A stretch of 64,000 nt of DNA from Letharia columbiana (lineage: Eukaryota; Ascomycota; Lecanoromycetes; Lecanorales; Parmeliaceae). Below the pieces are notes generated by a model. The model was not told the origin of the DNA. It ran no database searches and saw only the letters and a list, made by a program, of their open reading frames with translations. Below, one piece after another: positions 58,117 through 64,000 of the stretch; positions within the stretch are counted from its first letter, which is position 1, and every line of letters starts with the position of its first letter. Location: assembly GCF_014066305.1 (NCBI RefSeq), contig NW_023501079.1:372001-436000 (forward strand), given 5' to 3'. Both the position numbers and the translations under genes were made by a program.

Positions 58117-59547
58117 TTAAATGATGAAATCTGGTGTCGGACTAACGGAGTAGAGACCTTCGTTCCCCCCTCTTTCTATTTCCTCGGGGGCAACCGATCG
58201 CCTTGAAGGCGCAAAATCTGCAAGCGTCGGAGCGCCGCTCACCTCCTTCAGCTTAGCCTTCCAGTCCTGATAGCGCAAGTTCTCCAAGCTTTTCTCGTTC
58301 TTCTCGGCAGCCATTTCCGAAAGACCCTCGTTATACGCGTTTGATCGCTTATTATAACCCCAACTGGAGGGCTTCCAATAGCAGTATTCGAATCCAAACA
58401 TCCATTCCGGCAAGCGATAAAGTGCAGGGGCAGCTTCCGTCTCCAAATCCCGCCATATTCTGCAGAATGCGTGCTGGAGTCGCCGATGTTGAGATCCGTA
58501 AGATTCCCCCTTGTATTGGGAGAGATCTTCCGGATATCTTTCGTTCGGACTCCTGATCCAGAAGTCCATCCGAGTTATCTCAAGAGCTTGCTGTAAAGAT
58601 TCTATATCAGCAGGCGTTTGCGGGACCTTGAAACGGCAGTCGCTCCATCCTGCCCGAGCTTCCGTCTGGAAATCTATGTCGGCCTCCGGGTCCCATTCCA
58701 TCATTGATGACAGGGCTGTCAGAGAGGGGGCATGGATTGGGTCTGGTACATCCCAAGGAGGCAACAACCATTCTCCTCTTTCTTCTACAATGCTTTCATC
58801 TCTAGGCGTGTCCGCAAACACCGTAAGACCCTTGTCCAAGTTTTCCGCATCCGAGTCATCGTGCCACTCCAGCGACTCATGGAGGACCCTCCGGGGGTTC
58901 GGGATCTCCTCGCGGATTGTTGGATCTCCGTCGGATTTTACTACACCGCTTTGATGTCCGGTGTCTCGATCTAGTCGATCTGTATCTTCTGCCGTCTTGC
59001 TATGCTTTTCAACCCACAAGCGTCTGATCTCCTTTCTAACCTGGTATTGAAGGTTGAACTCAGGATTCCGACTGTACCCCTGTTCCGGACCCATCTGAGA
59101 ATCTAGCGACTCTTCAGATTGCGGAACTTTCCGTAATCTATCCCCCACTGGGTAAATAGAATGCTCCTCCAGGGTCTCCGGGGGTATGGCAGTCTTTTTG
59201 TAAATCATCAGTGAAGATTTCTTCTCTTCCAAAAACGTTCCGCCTGTATTGGTGTTTGATACGCTGGCGAAGTGTTTAGCCATCACAGGGTGTCGTGGAA
59301 ACGCTGAAACCCCTACCGCTGGTGTTCTCCGGGGCCTCATGTTTGCTGGTGGCGGCGCGAGTGGAGGCGGAGGTGGAGGTGCGGGATCTTGAGGAAATGT
59401 CGGAGCTCTATGATCATCCTGTATGGATCTGGGCGTGGGAGCAGTCGGTCTGCTAGCATCTCTTGAAGAGCCTGCGTAGGAGGGAAGCGACGAGTCACCC
59501 CGAAGGATTTCATCGAATATCTTTCTCGATCTAGATGATGATGACAT
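58117..59547 (-). CDS. Hypothetical protein, 476 residues
   Basis: Single open frame from ATG 59547. I do not recognise it. The N-terminal 90 residues are S/P-rich with a PPPPPP tract (about residues 55-63) and basic RPRR. The middle is acidic and charged. The C-terminal half contains W-rich segments (WLLPPWDVPDP, WIRSPNERYPEDL, LPEWMFGFEYCYWKPSSWGY) that look folded. Codon use and length are normal for a gene. The start is fixed by MSSSSRSRK, with no earlier ATG in frame. It lies head-to-tail behind the other hypothetical gene. No signal peptide or membrane segment. Confidence 0.65.
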   Translation of the reverse strand: MSSSSRSRKIFDEILRGDSSLPSYAGSSRDASRPTAPTPRSIQDDHRAPTFPQDPAPPPPPPLAPPPANMRPRRTPAVGVSAFPRHPVMAKHFASVSNTNTGGTFLEEKKSSLMIYKKTAIPPETLEEHSIYPVGDRLRKVPQSEESLDSQMGPEQGYSRNPEFNLQYQVRKEIRRLWVEKHSKTAEDTDRLDRDTGHQSGVVKSDGDPTIREEIPNPRRVLHESLEWHDDSDAENLDKGLTVFADTPRDESIVEERGEWLLPPWDVPDPIHAPSLTALSSMMEWDPEADIDFQTEARAGWSDCRFKVPQTPADIESLQQALEITRMDFWIRSPNERYPEDLSQYKGESYGSQHRRLQHAFCRIWRDLETEAAPALYRLPEWMFGFEYCYWKPSSWGYNKRSNAYNEGLSEMAAEKNEKSLENLRYQDWKAKLKEVSGAPTLADFAPSRRSVAPEEIERGGNEGLYSVSPTPDFII

Positions 59548-60532
59548 CTTGTCCTTGCTCGGGGTTTCTGAGCCTTGTAGAAGTTTCCGATTCGGCCTTT
59601 ACTTTCGAGCCGTGCACACGTCCTGCCCATACTTATATCATTGGATTCTTTTCGCGGCAGATCTACGCCTGTGTGTGTTAGCAGATTCAAGTGTTGCCAC
59701 GTCTGTCCGCATGTGACATGCGTGGCGACCGGGTGTTAATTGTTCCAATGGGAGTGATGTGACACAAACCGCCTAGAGATGAGGACGAAAATATTTCGCC
59801 TGCTTATGCCCTGCATTTCCGGCAGCCGACCGTCCGTCGGCTTCTCGAGTGGCTCAACACACTGGGACTTAGATGTGATGTTGTGGTTCAGGCCGCTTTG
59901 CTTTCGTTTCCCTGCTCTGGATCTTGCTCTTTGAAGCTGAAGCAGTGAAGTCTTGCTCTACGTTCGGACTTCTGTAGTGGGAGGTTACATTCACATTGCA
60001 AAGTGAAGGTGGCTAATGTATCAGTTGCCATAGGTCAGCACTATCATCGGCAGGGCATTCTATAGGCTACTGGCGCGGCCGAATTGGGGAACGTGGAATG
60101 CGTGGCCAAGGACTTGTTTCAACCACAACCTCTGTCATCGGTTTCCTTTGTATTATTGCTCTCTATGGAGTTATTTCGTGCATAAGTGTTGATTAGAGAA
60201 TCTCCGTGTCCAAGAATGGCATCTAAATAGGAAATCCTTGCCCTATGAATCCGCGATCCTTTGCATTTTGCGACTTCGAAAAATCATACCGCGATCGCAC
60301 CACACTCACTTGAAATGCCTCAACCCAAAGAAAATACCCTGGCAGAACCCTAAAGTCTATGAAGAAAGGAGTCGCTGAGGATTTGCGAAAACGAACAATA
60401 AGAAATCCCGAGGATCGAGACTAGGAAAACGAGCAATTTTTCTGCCACCATAGCATGACCCTGCCTTCAACGATCGCATAGAATCCACAGTCACTCATCT
60501 CTGCGCAAGTCCCCTCTGCCTCGCGCGAAATG
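59548..60532. other. 985-bp intergenic region
   Basis: Promoter of the 476-residue gene and 3' flank of the gene to the right. No gene, repeat or RNA was recognised. Confidence 0.5.
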
Positions 60533-63245
60533 CTAGGCATTGTACCGCGATTTCTGGGCTCTCCAGTCCCGATGCCAATCCGTCGAGAGTGAGGCTTGGA
60601 TCGCCTCCCATTGACCGCGATGGAAGTCCGCAGGCAGGTAATCATCGTGATCAAAGCCGGGTTGCAACTCGGTGCCGATGTGGATGGGGTCGTGAGCTTG
60701 AAGATAAGGCTCGCTGTGGAGTGGGCCTGTTGCTGGACCATCCGGAATCCCATAGTCACTGTTGGTCTCTGACGGACTTCCGGGGCGCCCTCCATTTCGA
60801 CGATATCCGAAGCTGGATGGGAGGGGGCTCGGGAAGGAATTCGGAAATTCACCCTCTGTCTGAGGCAAGCGGGCATCCTGTGATTCCACCAATTCTCTCC
60901 GAGAGTGTCCATATCTAGAGTCTTCACATGCGGCAAGTGAAACCTCTGGCGAAGGTAATAGCGCTGTGTTGCTGCTTCTAGCGCGCTTTATCGTCCGCTC
61001 CTGCTTCGGTTGTCCGTGAGAAGGATCATCTGTTCTTTTGCGCTTGCCGGTAACAATTGCTGGTGGCGGTATCGGTGGTCAAGCGTCCTTGCAAGAAGGA
61101 TTACCATAGAGAGAGCCATTCCATGGATGTTCTTGTCGAAGGCTTTCTCGAGTCAGACCCTCAGATGGACCGGTGTCTTGTGGGGGAATAGTCTGTGGAA
61201 GGCTGTCGCGTGAAAAGCTGTTTTGTGGAAAGCGCTCATGAGCAAGGTCGTTCTGCGGGTAGACGTCCCATGGATAGCCGTCCTGTGGAAAGCCGTCCTG
61301 TGGAAAGCCGCCCTGTGGATAGTCGCCTTGTGAATAGTCGTCCTGTGGAAGGTCGTACTGGGAGCTCTTATACTGTGTGACTGCTGGGAGACTGGTACTA
61401 TGGTTCATGTCGAACCCTCGCACCTGCGAACCCACGTTCGCAAAGCGCGCATGAAAGCCAACCGATTGTGAGCCTAGGGTAAAGCCCTCATGTGGGCCCG
61501 GAGGTGGCTCATGGAAGTAGTCACTGTCGAGATTGTCTTGGTGGAAGTACGTTTGCGGATCCCTCGTGTCCGACTGACGCCACTCATCGCTTCTCAGCTC
61601 CTTGGGGGACCGACGAGCCTCCGAATTTCTTCCAAGGGTGTCCCAAGGTTGATCAAGGCTCTCAGGTAAGGGGGCCAGTGTATGATTAAACCCAGCACTC
61701 GAGGGCCACGTGTGTATACCTTGGTCTTGTAGGTCATATGGATTCGTGGCAGATGAAAATCTCATGGATTCTTCTACTGCATCCTCGGGCTTCGGCCCAC
61801 CGGTTCGTCTATGCCTTTGCTTTTGGCTTTTTGAACGTGTATGCGGAAGGAGGTTGGTGCCATCCCTTACACCTTGCGAGTTGTGAGCATGCATTGGCGT
61901 TCTTCCTTTCTTAAATGGTCGAGCCTCGAAGTCCTCTTCCAGATCCCCCATTTTTGTCGACTTCTGCTCCCTCGATCGCTTGGGGGGTTCCGGAAGACTC
62001 AAACCTCCATGATAGTCAAGTTCATTGTCAGGCTTGATGTTTGTCCATGGGCGTCGTGTGCTAAAGCCGGCAGCGCTTCCGTGGTTAAGGGCCGGGGAGA
62101 CGTAGTTCTCCTCCTCCTCTACACCACCAGGCGTATACTCGAAGCACCCGTCTTGGCTGCCTACTTCCTCTTCGTACTCCTCGTTCTTTTGAAGATCTTC
62201 GGCTTCCTTTTTCGCCTCAGTAGCTCGCCTTTTTTTGGGCCCTTGCTGAGGCTTTTTCATGGCGCCATCTTTGATTTTCTTGATTTCAGCTGTATTGAGG
62301 TCGCGCCAGCCTTTAGTCGAGTTGACTGTTGGATCCTTGTACCGGGCAGGTATAACGTCAAGGATCCTCTGGTTCTTGGCGACCGTGCCGTCCTTCTTCT
62401 CCCAGGACAAACATCCAGCGCGCAGTCGGAACCGTGTTGCCCGCATACTGAATGTTCCGACTCTGGGAGGGCCCTGATGCCATTCCCTCGATTTCTCCTC
62501 CTTTTCAGTCTTTTTGTTCTTCGTTTGAGGGTTTCCTTTGTAGTAGCCGTTGGGAGCCCGGGCTGTTGCATTCGTTAATTTGGAAAGAACTAGGATTGCA
62601 AGATTACATACCAACAAGATCGTAAACAGATATCTCCCGATTTCGACGGAGATAGTCCTCGATGTCGTGTCCTTCAAGTTCAGAGGACACGTACATGGGG
62701 AGCTGATTTCCGAAGTCTCGGAGGCCATGATCAAATGCGTCGAGGACGATCCGACCTTCATCAATGACATAGCCATTAGGCTTTTCGCCCTTTGCATCGT
62801 CATTTCTGATCTGAAACAGACGGTCCGGTCGGTTCTCCCGCTCAGGTCCATAATTGTAATCCTTCTTCACGAAGGCTGTCAAGTTTGTGTCCTCGTATCC
62901 GCACTTCTTGGGAAACCCTGTGCATGTCAATGACAACCCTTTCAGCTTTAAGTTTTGAGGGGGAGACTGACTATATGAAAGCTTTTTAGATGCTTGTTGA
63001 ACAACTTTGAGCCTGATATCTTCAAGACGAACAGCCGGCACTGCAGATTTGTCAGCAAAGTGTTCCCTGCTTCAAGGGCGATGAGTTGATTTCTCACCTT
63101 CTTTGTTGGTTAAAGGCTCGTGATATAGGAGGCTTCCGTCTGGAAGAACGCGTGTCTGCCCTTTTTCCTTCGGTATGTTCACATCCCTCAACAGGACTGG
63201 ATTCGTGGGGTGCAAGATTTGGTCGGAAGTAGAAGACGACATCAT
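60533..63245 (-). CDS. Hypothetical protein with (F/Y)PQDG repeats, 853 residues
   Basis: Four exons: 63098-63245, 62612-63040, 61105-62562 and 60533-61059. Introns of 57, 49 and 45 nt have GT-AG ends. The last intron is a multiple of three and holds the TGA that otherwise ends the frame at 61079; past it the same frame is open for a further 175 codons, so I favour splicing. The start is ATG 63245 (MMSSSTSDQ). The part encoded by exons 1-2 looks folded (LKGLSLTCTGFPKKCGYEDT, FDHGLRDFGNQLP). The rest is charged and probably disordered, with basic patches (KKPQQGPKKRR, GKRKR) suggesting a nuclear protein. Residues about 620-650 carry imperfect five-residue YPQGG/FPQDG units. I do not recognise the family. 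Confidence 0.65.
61255..61345 (-). repeat. 15-bp coding minisatellite (PQDG[FY] units)
   Basis: Five to six units of about 15 bp (TCCTGTGGAAAGCCG on the plus strand) inside the gene above. Confidence 0.75.
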
Positions 63246-64000
63246 AGAGACTGACAAGGCATACGGGAAGCTTCGGGGGCAGGGTAGGTGATGTATGATA
63301 CGGCTAAAAATCTGTTAGACACTAAGAGAGTTGAGTGTACTAGGCGAGGTACTCACGTACGATGCAGATCAAGTGGAACGAGCAAGATGTTGGGTAGGAT
63401 TTCTTCTGCAGTTGAGAAGATTGGGAGGTACGGTGAAGGCGTGAGAAAGGGTTGTGTTCTCTTTGAAAAAATCGTCAGCGGAGGTTGGAAGACGCTAGTG
63501 CAGAAGGGAACGCGGAGGTGATGACTCGAGGAAAGGAGTTGAGCAAAAACGTCAACAAAGACCCTGCGGGATTGAAGTGTTGATGGTTTCGATGAGCTTG
63601 ACACAGCAATCAGGACGCTCGTAAGCCGCGCGATCGTTGTACGACACAGACGAATCTCGGTGTTTACACTGACATTAGGAGTCAAACCATTCGACTATTC
63701 TGCGCCTGGGAGCTCCAAAGTAGACCCACACCATGAGCACGATACAGCTTCCGTTCTAGGTCTACAGCCTTTGCTTCATGACTATATCTGCTGAGGTAAG
63801 AGAGCCTCGAAAGCCGGAGGGCTATAAGTAGAGGGTAATTGATACAGCGCTATTGGCCCAAGGGTAGAGCCAACGCCATGAAATTGTAGTTCCAGAGTCT
63901 CTTCCTTGAAAAACCAAAGACAGATAATGTGATGACGACTCATTTGTGCCGCTTTTTATATATAGTTCTTTACACAAGTACATTGACCTGAGGCTAAGGG
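63246..64000. other. 5' flank of the 853-residue gene to the window edge
   Basis: 755 bp. Overlapping short frames on both strands (63288-63685) have no recognisable features. Nothing else is seen. Confidence 0.4.

Overview
This window is nuclear DNA of a filamentous ascomycete (Pezizomycotina, most likely a dothideomycete; the class is inference). The evidence is short GT-AG introns of about 45-120 nt with CTRAC-type branch points, typical fungal gene families, and blocks of very AT-rich DNA that have lost nearly all CpA/TpG but keep CpG. That last pattern is what repeat-induced point mutation (RIP) leaves. Gene-dense, GC-balanced segments alternate with RIP-degraded transposon blocks.

Layout. 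1-1181: a BTB-domain gene running off the left edge. 1906-6847: a divergent reductive iron assimilation pair, the permease FTR1 (minus) and the ferroxidase FET3 (plus), sharing a 1.4-kb promoter with five perfect TTATCWGAT sites for a GATA-type iron repressor. 7.0-7.95 kb: a minisatellite. 8187-9775: an SRA/YDG-domain gene. 10.88-20.50 kb: three nested transposons. A RIP-mutated pogo/Fot1-like element with terminal inverted repeats is split by a RIP-mutated Helitron (Rep and Pif1-type helicase on the minus strand). It is split again by an intact 1.3-kb LTR element that shows no RIP. 20.9-35.6 kb: the tRNA-modifying enzyme PUS7, a three-domain CBM18 chitin-binding secreted protein, the long form of tRNase Z, and an AlkB-like Fe(II)/2OG oxygenase whose leader carries a 99-nt A-run beside (AGC)17. 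37.2-48.5 kb: 11 kb of extreme AT-richness with several tandem-repeat arrays and no intact gene. 48.7-49.8 kb: an F-box-like gene. 49.9-54.8 kb: a second RIP-mutated pogo-like element with a further TIR element inside it. 54.9-63.2 kb: an AIM9-like kinase-fold gene, a small RING protein and two unrecognised genes.

FTR1 and FET3 form one functional unit: Fet3 oxidises Fe2+ and passes Fe3+ to the Ftr1 permease. PUS7 and tRNase Z both act on tRNA but are not physically linked. The SRA protein belongs to a fold that in other eukaryotes reads modified cytosine, which is worth noting beside RIP-marked DNA, but no functional link is shown here.

Gene models were built by hand from reading frames and splice signals. 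Every multi-exon model given with a complete start and stop keeps frame at all junctions. One FET3 junction requires a non-canonical AT-AG intron. No tRNA, rRNA or CRISPR array was recognised.
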